Below are positions 11,264 to 22,299 of a stretch of DNA of 64,000 bases, in pieces. The DNA is from Polytrichum commune (taxonomy: Eukaryota; Streptophyta; Polytrichopsida; Polytrichales; Polytrichaceae): contig OX485808.1 of assembly GCA_950295325.1 (NCBI GenBank), positions 32,012,527-32,076,526 of the forward strand, in the 5' to 3' direction. The notes under the pieces are model-generated. The model had not been told where the DNA came from. It made no database searches and saw only the letters and a list, made by a program, of their open reading frames with translations. Both the position numbers and the translations under genes were made by a program. Within the stretch, counting starts at the first letter, position 1, and the number at the start of each line of letters is the position of its first letter.

Positions 11264-12956
11264 TAAAGGTCATCGATCGTGGCCATGGCTCCTCGCATTC
11301 ATTCCAGCTGGTTTTGGACGAAGTAGTACTACATATTACGAGTGTAGTGGAATAATTCCATACGTTTCGGTTTGGGTTCGTATTTTATGCAGGGTGTGGT
11401 CTTGAAGGGAACACTACGGAGTCCACCAAATTAGGTGGAAGTAGGTGGGTGGGTGAGTACTTTTGCATTGGGAAACGTGGACGAGTGGCCAATCCCCCCT
11501 CATTGGGAAGCCTCTAACGGCAGTGGTAGTGGTAGTTGACGACGAGAGCTTGCACTGGTTACTTTTGGGACATTTTGTGGGTGCAAGCATGGTAAAGTGG
11601 ACCATTAAAAAGAAAAAAATGTGTTCTGGTGTCTTAAAAACCATTATTAGTTTCTTTTTGTGTTCAAATGTCTAAAAGTAGTAGTGAACTTGTTGTTTCA
11701 AATGTTGTTGTTCTTCTTGACGACCTCTGTTGTTTTGTGAAGTGTTCAAATGTAAAGTTACCAAGCTGAGTTCTTTGGAACTTATCGTTGATAGGAGTGC
11801 TCGAACGCAAATGGCTAGATCTAGTTTTGGACGTATGTTTCATGACCTTGACTATTTTGGACTTGAATTTTTTTTCTTTCATATTCCTTGAATTCATTAT
11901 ACGCGTGAGGTCATCATCAAATATATTTTTTGTAGGAAATTGTCAGTTCAATGTGATTTTATCATATTTTAAACAAAATTTTGACCATGATTTGTTTGAT
12001 ATCACCACTTGCACCGTCTTCTAAATTAGGTAGTGTTTTTTGGAGACATTTTTTTGTCAACATAAATTGCTTGGCTTTTAAAATCAATATGTTTACAGAG
12101 TTCTTATGATCTTTTTTTTTCATAAAAAACAAATTTTTTATATTGTTCTGAATCACTTTCACTTAAGCACATGCAATGATCACTTTACTATGCTTGCACC
12201 CTTGTATTGGGAAATCGGGCAAGAGGGAATTCTCAATTCGGGAACTCGAGCTCTTGTCTTTGCAATTACATTCCCCACACTAATTCATGGGCGCTCCATA
12301 TTCCCTTGAACATTTACTACCATAGTTACATAAAAACATAAAAGATGTTTTTAATCGTTCTTACTATACAAATGAATAAAAAAAAAACACTATAAGCTTA
12401 TTTGATAAGCTTCTAACCCAAGGTAATTTGCATGAGCAGAGAGGCAACCTAATCACACACACCAATGTACATGACAATGAAGAGAAAGAAAATAAATAAA
12501 TAAAGCTGGACCCCTATACGTTTGTGGTTGATTTAACTCGCACGCCAACTTGGACCATACTAATTCAAGACCTTTGAAACCAATTCCGATGCCAAACGAA
12601 CTCAAAATAGCAACATCCCGACCACGTACTATGTCGAGACGTTCATTTGAAACGCAAAGAGAGGTACACTACTCGTATGCAATGATTCCTCCTCTACTCT
12701 CCGTGCATGATCCCGGTGGTGGCATGACCCATTGCAATTTGCACGTATTTATGTGATCTTTTGACTTACGTTTTTGCCAGCTAACGGAGAGCTAGCTGGA
12801 GCCTTGCATTTACATGGCTTACGTTTTGGAGATATTCGGTTTTATTATAGCAGGCATTGGTGGCGGTGGTGGCGGTACTAGGGGTAGGCTCTTTGTGTCC
12901 TCGTAAAATAGTTTCACAAGCAAAGTTACATAGAGAGCATCAAAATAACGGCAAGG
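11264..12956. other. Intergenic with a short repeat fragment
   Basis: 12,540-12,720 is a fragment of the family with the TTTGAAACCAATTCC and GCAATGATTCC blocks. 12,490-12,510 is an AATA-rich tract. The rest shows no recognised gene or repeat. Confidence 0.5.
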
Positions 12957-13489
12957 CCACCAAACACGCAGGCCAGTTGCGCCTTTTGTACTTAGTTGGC
13001 GTCCCGGGCCGGGCCGGGCCTAAACTCCCCCTCTTCGTGTAAAAGTAGGCAACTCCAAAACCTTTTGATCACATCACCAACTTTGAACGTAGATGGGGTC
13101 TTAAATTGCTACTTTGTTTTGTTTTGTTTTTTAGACAGAAGGCCGACAGGCCAACGCCAAAGCACAGGAGGCAGTTGACCACCTGGCAAGTTTTCCGTCA
13201 AGTAGAGAGGAGATTTCATAGCCGGGATTCGAACCGCCAACCTTTTCCTTGAGATTTGGGTATCTCTCCACCATCATCCGGTAGTTTAAGGTCATCTCGG
13301 ACCAATTGCTACTTTGTTTTGGGCTAGCTCAAATAGCATTAGTCAACATAAGAGCTCGTTTCCAAGTTTTGCATGAGACTAGGCTGACATTGTTCACGTT
13401 TATGAGGTGATTAACGTTATATTATGGGTTTTCTCAGATGCAAGGTCCTTGGCCCACCCAACTGACAAGGGGGGTTGGGTGATGTTATA
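12957..13489. repeat. Direct duplication, copy 1 (SINE-containing)
   Basis: It starts CCACCAAACACGCAGGCCAG and ends GATGTTAT. Apart from the SINE and its duplicated target, it is about 333 bp and nearly identical to the adjacent copy at 13,490-13,809. This gives an exact before-and-after comparison for the insertion. Confidence 0.9.
13122..13303 (-). mobile_element. tRNA-derived SINE, 182 bp
   Basis: It is flanked by perfect 18-bp direct repeats AATTGCTACTTTGTTTTG at 13,104-13,121 and 13,304-13,321. The neighbouring duplicate has this 18-mer once, at 13,626-13,643, with no insert. On the minus strand the insert contains GGTTCGAATCCC (reverse complement at about 13,222-13,233), a clear pol III B box. 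An A-box-like region lies about 40 bases upstream, and the element ends in an AAAAAACAAAACAAAACAAA tail that merges with the target repeat. Long duplications plus an A-rich tail and B box are diagnostic of SINEs. The A box is less certain than the B box. Confidence 0.9.
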
Positions 13490-13809
13490 CCACCAAACAC
13501 GCAGGCCAGTTGCGCCTTTCGTACTTAGTTGGCGTCCCGGGCTGGGCCTAAACTCCCCCTTCGTGTAAAAGTAGGCATATCCAAAGCTGATCACATCACC
13601 GACTTTGAACGTAGATGGGGTCTTAAATTGCTACTTTGTTTTGGGCTAGCTCAAATAGCATTAGTCAACATAAGAGCTCGTTTCCAAGTTTTGCATGAGA
13701 CTAGGCTGACATTGTTCACGTTTATGAGGTGATTAACGTTATATTCTGGGTTTTCTCAGATGCAAGGTCCTTGGCCCACCCAACTGACAGGGGGATTGGG
13801 TGATGTTAT
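13490..13809. repeat. Direct duplication, copy 2 (empty site)
   Basis: This tandem copy of 12,957-13,489 lacks the SINE. It shows the uninterrupted target AATTGCTACTTTGTTTTG followed by GGGCTAGCTC at 13,626-13,653. Confidence 0.9.
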
Positions 13810-13811
13810 GG

Positions 13812-14125
13812 ACTTCTCCTAGGATATGAAACACACGATTGGTATGAGATGGTTGGGAAATCCAAATTGAGGCCGCAACCACTTTTCTTCATACTTATTG
13901 ATGTTGATATGGATATCTTGTTCCTTATCCAAGCAAAGAACGTGATGCTCATTAAATTGGTCATATAGATGTTCCTCCTCCCCCTCCCCTCCCCTCTGCC
14001 AATTGTGCTGACTAGTGAGCCTAGAGTGATTATCATATTTTGGGCATGTAGTGCAATCTCTTTTCAACTCATGTCGTTTTGACATTTGTTCTTGGAGATA
14101 CATGCAACTGAAATATAGATGTTCC
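13812..14125 (-). repeat. Single arm of the large-palindrome family
   Basis: It matches the left arm of the palindrome at 37,677-38,405: TAGGATATGAAACACACGAT, GGTATGAGATGGTTGG, CATTAAATTGGTCATATAG, a C-rich tract, then TTGTTCTTGGAG. No inverted partner is adjacent. Confidence 0.75.
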
Positions 14126-14206
14126 AATAAGGAACGAAACTGGATAATGGTTGTCTACATTAAAATGAACAAATGTATGATTGTGATACATATTGTTGGT
14201 TTAGGT

Positions 14207-14437
14207 TTGATGTCGTGTCCAAGGAGAGTTTTGTGCATAATCCGTCAAAATCCTAGTGTTCCCAAGTCCAACCGGTTGCATGTTGTGATCTTTTAGTTAT
14301 TCTTTGATAATTTAGGGTATATTCCAAATATTCCTCTAATTTGATCGGTTTTTTTCCTCAAGTCTTGAGCTTCAACTAATTACTTCTCAAACTCAAGTGG
14401 GCCACATGTAACTAGCGGTCGGTTCGCCCTGTTCGTT
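14207..14437 (+). repeat. CCGGTT-family dispersed repeat, fragment
   Basis: Landmarks are AATCCTAGTGTTCCCAAGTC, CAACCGGTTGCATGTTGTG, TTTCTCAAACTCAAG-like sequence and CTAGCGGTCGGTTCGCC. The forward orientation matches 20,443-20,690 and 16,140-16,345. Confidence 0.7.
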
Positions 14438-15600
14438 GGTTTGATGTTCACTGGGTTGTATAGGTACCTATCTCATAAATCATGTTCATGTCCTAAACTC
14501 CCCCTTCTTGTAGGGTACACATATTTAAAACCATTGAATACATGACCTAGAATGACAAAATGGATGAATATGGTACATAGTGTTGGTTTTAGGTTGGATG
14601 TTGGTTTTGGGTTGTATACGTACATCATTTCATAACATATGTGTGCACACTGAAAAACACGATACGACTTAGTCAATAAAGAAAATTGATGATGTCGGTA
14701 GAAAGTTATAACTCCAAATGGTAAACCACACCAATTCGACACACAAGAGTGTAGGATTTTGACCGATTGTGCTCCAAAAATCTCCCCGAACGCTCGAATC
14801 GGAACGTAGTTGTTCGCAAGCAAACGATAGCCGAGGTACCCGGGGTGGCAACTCAAACAAATAATTACAGGGGGCTCGTCCAAAAATTTCACAAAGACAT
14901 AGATTATGTACACATCATCATACATATACTTCAGATCAGGCTTCAAACCATCTGGATTCAAGAGTTTCAAAAGAGAAGCAGGAGAGAAGCCACCGACAGA
15001 AGTTGGGAAGAGATTTAGGGTTAGGGCCTACAAACCAAAATGATCTAGATTACCTTCAAATTTTTGTAGATTATCTAATCCATAAACTAGGTCTGATGCA
15101 AACCAGAGTATGAACAAGCCCCCCTATCCAAGAGAAAGTCCACATCATTTTCAAATTATTGATGTATTATAGTACACAAACATGCTCAAATCAAAAAATT
15201 ATCACGTATTATGAATGCCCTCAATGTGCGCTACATCACGCCATTCCAAATTCCATAAAAAAAATTCTTCGGCATGAATGTACAAGAGCAGTATTGATGG
15301 ATTATCTGTTACAATGTTTAGCACTAGTTGCCACCCCAGGCCGGGGTGGCCTGTAACTTAAGTTAAGTTCACCATCAAATCGAACTGGACCCCCATCTCG
15401 TGTGGCTGGCTGGCTGGCAGGCCGGCCAGCTGCCAGCAAGTCAGTAAAGTGGTTAAGCATGCTTAATTAGTTGATTAATTATCACGCTTTGCAGCGTCAA
15501 ATTAAGTGTAGTGACGTTTTTTCTGGAAATCGAGTATTGAATGTAAGAAAGTTGTACTTCAAACGGAGTGGGAGTCGATCAAGGCTCCCCAAATGCTTGT
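14438..15600. other. Intergenic with a dispersed repeat fragment
   Basis: 14,640-14,760 is a diverged match to 23,855-23,990, sharing GATGTCGGTAGAAAGTTA and AACTCCAAATGGTAA. 14,590-14,630 resembles one arm of the hairpin at 24,962-25,100. A 165-codon minus-strand frame over 14,473-14,970 lies across these repeats and is not supported as a gene. Confidence 0.5.
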
Positions 15601-15616
15601 CAACTCCTGCTGACTC

Positions 15617-15670
15617 CAGCAGCAGCAGCAGCTCCTCCTCCTCCTCCATCATCATCATCATCATCATCAT
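15617..15670. repeat. Trinucleotide microsatellites (AGC, TCC, ATC)
   Basis: Consecutive short runs of AGC, CTC/TCC and ATC repeats span about 54 bp. Confidence 0.85.
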
Positions 15671-15773
15671 GCATGTGTCTCTGAGCGAGGTTGCTCGCTC
15701 ATTACGTTCACGATTCGGCCATCGACTTTAATTTGATGCAACTTTGATGGGACCTGCTGCTGCTAAGTTTGTC

Positions 15774-16345
15774 GGGTGGGGAGATTTTCGGGGCATCAGT
15801 AAGTTAACCGGTCAGAGTGTGAGTGGTTCCCGAGCGGTGTGTATGTTTCGCAGATTTCATTCGACGTTCAACTCCAAATTCGAAGTGTCACGTGACGTTC
15901 TCAAAAACAAACATGAATGTCGATTGACATCTACGTTTCCTCCGAAAATGTCGCCGCAATGTCACATGTCTAGTAGTACATGACACTTCAATTTCTAATG
16001 TGTTGATTGACGTGTGGTTTTCTCTTCTTCCCAAGTCACACTACATGTGAAAATGTAAGTCGTGCGTGCGTGTCAATTGACGTGCTATTGAGTTTTGTGC
16101 AAGTTTCTGCGTGTTGAATGTTGAAAACTTGCAAACACTTTGTCAAACCTACACGTTGTTCCCGAGCCCAACCGGTTGCATGTTGCGGCGGTCTTTCGGT
16201 TTTTCTTGATTGATTCGAGGTATATTTCCATAGATTCCTCTGTAATGTGCGGTAATTCTCCTGAAAGTCTTGAACGGCAACCGGTTGTTTCTCAAACTCA
16301 AGCGGTTCATCTGGAACTAGTGGTCGGTTCTCGGATTCATTGAGA
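15774..16345 (+). repeat. Long CCGGTT-family element, forward copy
   Basis: It is nearly full-length and collinear, in inverse orientation, with 27,885-28,472. It begins GGAGATTTTCGGGGCAT and ends at the GTGGTCGGTTCTCGGATTCA block. Both long copies carry a roughly 300-bp interior with GTCACGTGACGTT absent from the short copies. No coding capacity or clear TIR is seen. Confidence 0.7.
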
Positions 16346-16739
16346 CACAATTATACGTTGAGAAGTTGGAACCGTGACAGTCGTGTTATATATCTAACTA
16401 ATTAGGACCTAAGTCAATAAGTGACCGTGACAGTTAAGTCACAAGAAGCTCAAGCATCAGCTACACTTTGATGCCAGCATTCCACTCCACTTAGAAAATC
16501 TCGGAATGAAGTCGTTTTTTATACTTTGTTTTTACAAGTAGCTGAGAGCGACTCCTGTGGGCAGTGAAAAAATGATTTTCTCAAGAATCCGCTAAATTCC
16601 ACGCCAGTATTCCACTCTGATTTTTTTAATTGGAATCCTGTTGTTGTTGTTGTTGTTGTTTAATTTTTTTAATTTTTTTACTAACTGTAAGAAGAAGCTG
16701 AGAGCAACTCTTGTGGTCAATGCAAACCAATTCTCTTAG
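16346..16739. other. Intergenic, simple repeats
   Basis: The stretch contains a (TTG)n tract near 16,640-16,660. Two AGCTGAGAGC(G/A)ACTC motifs lie about 155 bp apart (about 16,541 and 16,696). No gene is supported. Confidence 0.5.
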
Positions 16740-16953
16740 TACATAACATTACTAAGCTCCTTGGTTGCATCTTATGGGACCAAGTATCGAGTGAGCATAA
16801 TTCTCCTGCAACACTGGGATTCTTCGTTTATGGGGAGCAAGTAGGCTATGTAATGTGAAGATTTCGACAAGCAGCTATAAATTCGTAGTTTCTTAAAGGC
16901 AACTTCTTTATTTGTAAAGAGATCATGGTCTACCTGCTTAGTAATGTTATGTA
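16740..16953. mobile_element. Small TIR element (MITE), perfect 18-bp ends
   Basis: TACATAACATTACTAAGC at 16,740-16,757 is exactly inverted at 16,936-16,953. If the outer TA is a target duplication, the TIR is 16 bp and the element is Tc1/mariner (Stowaway)-like. Solo ends of the same sequence occur near 25,769, 37,610 and 46,702. A (GA)n tract lies just outside the right end. Confidence 0.7.
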
Positions 16954-18136
16954 ATCAACGAGAGAGAGAGAGAGAGAGATCCCTCTCTCCCTTCTCGGTG
17001 GACATGGACACTTATGATGGATATGAACTTTATGTGTGAGATGATCATGTAGCATTGGCCCCAAAATGCTTATTATTGAGAGCTCTTGAACCAATGTAAG
17101 AGTGACACATGGCAAAGTTTGAGAGAGCATGTATAGTAGGTGTTGCCATTAATAATCATTGCCTAAACACAATTCAACCATAGGTACCTTCAAGTTCCCC
17201 TACCGTCAACACCAATAATATGTTCAACTAACTTACACTCTTCAAGCAACCTTATTGAGTGTAGCTTATGGAACACTTTCTTTTAGAATCTTACGTGAAA
17301 GACATGGGCAATCTTAAAGTTAGTGTAGAGGAGAGATAATATATACCTTAACCTACACATTGCGTATGGGCCCGCAATAATCTACAAATCATTGAGCCTA
17401 GATTCTACTATAATGCAAAACATAGAAACGTTTCACGACCGTCATGTACAATCAACAATGTTGCATTATTGACACCTAATTGATATATAGCTTTCAAATG
17501 TCTTGCATGCTAATTAGCTTCATTGATTTAAGTTCCTTGCCTAAAAGACATGGCATGTCAGCTCTTCTCTTCAATAATAAAAGGAAGGGGGGGGGGGGGC
17601 TTATACTTTGCTTTAAGCAAGTATTATAAAGGACAACGGTCACCTCATCTCCCTTTCTTTCATGTGTTGTTGTAATCAATTGTTTCATACTCAAACAAAT
17701 GCAAATACATCCGACATATATAGGATTTTATAATAATAATTAGCATGGCGAGCACGCAAGGTGGGGTCCCAAGTAATAACCCATGGCTTGTGCTAAAATC
17801 TTATGCTTATTGATTCTAAAACTAAGTTTTAGCATATATATGATAGAAGTGATGCATCATGTAGTGGGGATGCAAACCCACAACTATCCTTCAAAGGGGA
17901 GCATTTCACCATTCTTCTCATCTTGACATTGTTCATGTCCAATAATTTATTAGATGATGTCTCTGAGAAGAAAAGAGACCATATCCGTTGTGTTTAGTAA
18001 TATTATAATGGCTATACTACATTGTTAATGATATCTAGTGTTAATGGGGTCATAAATTCTTTGACATTATGATTGAAGTGGTTACATAGTCCAACCCCCC
18101 CCCCTCCACTCAACCCCCTCTTCGGCAAAGCCATTA
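16954..18136. other. Intergenic, nothing recognised
   Basis: The sequence is AT-rich with (GA)n at about 16,960-16,978 and a G run near 17,586-17,599. No gene is supported. Confidence 0.5.
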
Positions 18137-18185
18137 GTGTTGAGTGTTGAGTGTTGAGTGTTGAGTGTCGAGTGTTGAGTGTTGA
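18137..18185. repeat. Heptamer array (GTGTTGA) x7
   Basis: Seven contiguous 7-bp units are present, the fifth with a T-to-C change. The sequence is not the plant telomere heptamer. Confidence 0.95.
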
Positions 18186-18770
18186 CCTTTTGTTTATCAC
18201 AATCAATGAGCTGCAATTTTATCCTTGGAATCACATCATGAGTACTCATTTGAAGCATGTAGTTGCCCACTTTGGGGCAAAACGCATATGTGTACAATGA
18301 ATATAAAATGTACATATTTGATGCCCATTAACTAATATTTAAGCATATTTGGACAAACCACTTGTCAAAAAATAATAAGGGATGTGCACTTGTGGGCACA
18401 AAAACATCAAACGACAACAACAAAAGCAACAACATAATAACCCCAACTTTGAATGTTTGTATTCCATGTTCACCAACCACCATATTTGTGTAGTTTTGCA
18501 ATCTAGTGTATGTCATATCAACGGTTGAAATTGTCCAAAATTCATGCATAAATTCAAATATAATTAATTTCTAATTAATTTAAATGAATCATTTATGACT
18601 TCCACTCAAGAAATTCAAAAGATATTCACCTTGACTCCAAAATTAACAAGCTCAACTACCATATCATAATTTGGATTGGGTAATGTGGTCATGTATTTTC
18701 TATCTTGTTACCAAACCTCTACAAATGATGAAATCCAAGAATTGTACATAAACTTACGTGAGTTTCCATG
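18186..18770. other. Intergenic, nothing recognised
   Basis: This is AT-rich sequence. 18,330-18,360 has weak similarity to 52,845-52,875 (ATATTTGGACAAA.CACTTGT). No gene is supported. Confidence 0.45.
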
Positions 18771-19026
18771 TATGCCGCTTGCACACTAGATTTTGAATAA
18801 TAGTGGGTTGGATATGTTTTAATGAAGATAACAAAAACAATCAAACAACCACATCATGGTTGCCTACTAGAATGTGGAGGGCCGTGACCATGAGCCACTA
18901 GACTTCCATGGGCCCACCAAACAATGAATATAACAATAATTGGGTGGCACTTACTAACCCTGCCCAACCATAATTTCATTGACATTGGTCCTTATTCCCA
19001 CCAAAGTCTAGTGTGCAAGCGGCATA
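18771..19026. mobile_element. 256-bp TIR element (MITE)
   Basis: TATGCCGCTTGCACACTAGA at 18,771-18,790 is perfectly inverted at 19,007-19,026. Excluding the terminal TA on each side leaves an 18-bp TIR with TA flanks, which would suit a Tc1/mariner-type MITE. It is non-coding. Confidence 0.75.
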
Positions 19027-19247
19027 CATAACATTCATCAACTTCAACACTTAGTTGGGTGGGCCCGGGAATCAACAAGGGTTATGCCCAAATAACCAAG
19101 TCTAGATTCACGAGTGGTATAGCCTAAAACTAAGTTAAGCTTGCAAAAAGTGACACCACATGTTGGTAGTTCCAATGCCGTGACCCCACACCTTTCACCA
19201 CCCCTAGCTTGCGTTAGGCCTAAATCGGGAGCACTGGGCCATCCCTC

Positions 19248-19839
19248 GGATTGTTTACATCATGGACCATGAAGTCATCCCTTGCTCCTCTAAAATATGT
19301 GATCAGCCGTTGAACTCGTCTCAGGACCACTTCGGTTTACATCAAGGGAAAAAAATCGTAAGAGTGATCATGGAACTTGAGGTCCCCAAAAGGCCTATGT
19401 TCAGGCCTACAATATCCACTGTCATGGTCCAACGAGTATTGCAATGGGAGAGGCAAAAGAGGTTCTCTTGCTACAAATGCCAGGGGACCATGTCAGAGAA
19501 ATGTCGTTTTTTCTTTACTGTTTTCTTTAATTTCCTTGCTTTTGCCAAATGGGTTTTTGTAGGTACAAAGAAGAAAGGGGAGAAGAAGGGGAGAAGGTCA
19601 AAGATGAAGAAAGTTCCCAAAACTACCCTTTTGAACACATATTAAAAATCAACACATCCACTTTTTGGTGCATGGTCACTTCTCTTGGTCCATGTTCGGT
19701 TTACACCTAGTCAAGGCCCCAAAGGCTTTAAGAATGCTATTTCTAGAAATCAGACTATGGAAGTGTTACCATAAAGTATGACCATGGAAAAATGCCCTTT
19801 GCCATGGGACAACTTTATAGTCCATGATGTAAACAATCC
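19248..19839. mobile_element. MITE of the GTTTACATCATGGAC family, complete copy
   Basis: The ends GGATTGTTTACATCATGGAC and GTCCATGATGTAAACAATCC are perfect 20-bp inverted repeats. The interior is collinear with 57,858-58,466, sharing GACCACTTCGGTTTACA, CATGGTCCAACG and GGAGAGGCAAAAGA. Flanking bases CTC and CAC do not form an exact 3-bp duplication. A 127-codon frame inside it has no recognisable product. Confidence 0.85.
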
Positions 19840-20442
19840 CACTCTACCGGATTGTAATCCACCACTGTCCTACGTGGCAGTCACCATCTAATCCCCGACA
19901 CACACTCCTCCACCACAATAATCATCTCCCATGGACGTTTACGTGTGGAACTCGTTTATGTGTTTGCATGTGAAACTCGTTTATGTTTATGTGTGGAACT
20001 CATTTCAGTTGTCGAGTAATGTTATGTACATGGAAACTCACCCTTATTCATTCTAAACAACTTCTCCTAGACTGATTCGGGTTCTTTGAAACCAATTCCG
20101 GTGTCAAATCAACCAAAATTTTTGACCTCCGAAGTGCATACTATTTCAGAGCTTTCTATGTTGGATGGATAAGAGGTACGCTCGTACAAATACCCCCCCC
20201 CCCCCCCCCCCCCCGGCCCTCTCTTCTTCTCTCTCCATGTGCAAGTCCCAGGCATTAAATTACCGCACTAGGTAAACAAGCTGGCTACTGTACCTACTTC
20301 TTTGGACCACTAACATAGTAACTCCTTCACCAAGTCACAGTCTCAAATCCCTAGGAAATATACAATGCGGGCATTAATGCACTCCCAAAGTAAAAAAAAA
20401 GGAAAGAAAATTACCAGGTACTTAAAAAATTTATCACAAGAA
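19840..20442. other. Intergenic with repeat fragment and C run
   Basis: 20,075-20,240 is a copy of the GGGTTCTTTGAAACCAATTC / GAGGTACGCTCGTAC family. In this copy a 22-base C run (20,193-20,214) occupies the place of AATAATTCCC. Confidence 0.6.
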
Positions 20443-20690
20443 AGCAGTGTCTGGGAAGATTTTGGGGCATAATCGGCCAAAATCCTAGTGTCTTTAAGTC
20501 CAACCGGTAATTAAGCTCACTCTTTCGGTTTTTTCTTTACTAATTTGAGAAATAATGCATTGATTCGTCTAAAACGATCGACCGGTGATTTCTCAACTTC
20601 AACCGGTGATTTCTCAACTTCGACCGGTTATTTTCTCCCATTGAACCGGTTCACCTGTAAGTAGCGGGCGGTTTTCCCCGTTCATTGATG
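20443..20690 (+). repeat. CCGGTT-family dispersed repeat, short form
   Basis: It starts CAGTGTCTGGGAAGATTTTG and ends near CGGGCGGTTTTCCCCGTTCA. It contains three tandem-like ACCGGTGATTTCTCAACTTC variants and AACCGGTTCACCTG. Confidence 0.75.
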
Positions 20691-22299
20691 AGGGAGAATG
20701 CAATTGGTCCCTCAATTTCTGAGCACCAAGATCTGCCCAGTAAGTAGCATATATAATGCACATAATGAGTCCACCACCTCATGCTTGTTGTTATTACCTC
20801 GTTGTTGCTATTGTTGTAGGTCCCGAAGTCAAAATTTAATGGATGTTTGTAGTCGTAATGCGGAGGAGGTCTTAATGTAAATTTTTAGTTTAGCATGGGA
20901 GTAAGTTAGATTGCCTTGGTTTGTCAAGAATCGTGTTTGTAAGTTCGGACTTCACAATGCTTACTCGTTAAATTTATTGTTAGAATAGATGTAAGGTAGA
21001 CAAGCCTTTTACAATAATTACTTCCATGTGGTTTGGCTTCTTTTGATGTGCTTTGAAACCAAATAGAACACCCTGTCAAGTTACTAGTTCTTGTACGAAT
21101 CTAATGTCATAAAACTGAGAAGAAGGTGACCAAACCCTAATTTACGACAAGTCCTCAAAGTATATGTGTTTTTTAAGGTGGCTACATAGTTGTGATTACA
21201 GTGGTTAGTGTTGAGTGGGTGTTCAGTATGTTGGCATTTTTACAATCCCAACCAATGTAATGTCACATTACTCCTAATAATGATATTACTATTATCGTGG
21301 AATTGTTCGTATTAGGAGGATATTAAACCACAAAAGTAGGTGTTTGAATATGCCATGTCTACCTTAAATGTTGACTCATATTGGAGCAAGCATGGATGAA
21401 GAGCCCGTTTGCCCACGGGCTACTTGCCCTTGTCAGGATTGGGCTCTATCTTGACTAAACATGATAAACTCCCACAAAGTTGCAATGTGATATAATCACA
21501 ACCTTGCATTAATATTCATCTGCAATCCTTCAATGATCTAGAAACTTCTAATGTATTTAAGGTCCTCCAACTCAATTTATAATGTGCCAGGTTTTGGGTT
21601 TGCATTCAATGAGTCCGCCGGTTGAGTGGAAATGCAAAGATTTTGTGGATAAATCCCACAACCTAAGATAGATGTGCCTAAATCCAACATAGCAATAATT
21701 TAAACACCTATACTTGAATGATATGTGATTAGGTGTGGATTTTAAGAACTAAAAAATTAAAAAACCCCTATGTTTCAAAGGGATTGGACTACACGCTCAA
21801 AATATGCTAACCATTTTAGGTTCAATAATCAGCATGATTTAGGAGGACCTATATGACCACTCAATGAACACAAAAAAATCACTTTGAGAATGAAAAGATA
21901 TGTGTATGAACTCCAAAAATAATGAGGCAACTTACTACGGACGCAATATTATCATCTTAGCGCACTAAGTGCATGCTTCATATTCTACAAGAAGTGGATG
22001 TAGAGAAAAAAGTATTCAAATAACACACGTCTTTCCTTAGGGATTTAGGGTTTAGGGTGAACTGTCCTGTATTAAACCCATAGAGTTTTCAGATAACGCT
22101 AATGTTGACATGAATTTACATTGTACTCTACTTGTACAATTTTGTACTCTAAATCCGGCTGAATAGAAATGCAAAGAGTTTGCGGATAAACTCAACAACT
22201 AGGGACTCAAGGTGACCATTCCCATGTTTCACTTGGAGAGTTCCCAAATAATCCTAATAGTGATGGCTTAAGATTCGTGGTAGCCATGTTAGAATGCCT
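20691..22299. other. Intergenic with one palindrome-family arm
   Basis: 21,655-21,995 is a right-arm-type copy of the 37,677 palindrome family (GATTGGACTACACGCTCAAA, TCAATAATCAGCATGATT). 22,039-22,056 has two TTTAGGG-like units, too few to mean a telomeric site. Otherwise nothing is recognised. Confidence 0.5.

Noticed and set aside
14473-14970. 165-codon minus-strand frame
   Set aside because: It spans segments that recur elsewhere as non-coding dispersed repeats (23,855-23,990) and shows no protein family.
19262-19645. 127-codon plus-strand frame
   Set aside because: It lies wholly within a non-coding MITE whose other copies do not keep the frame.
22039-22056. Plant telomere-type repeat (TTTAGGG)
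   Set aside because: Only about two units are present, which is expected by chance.
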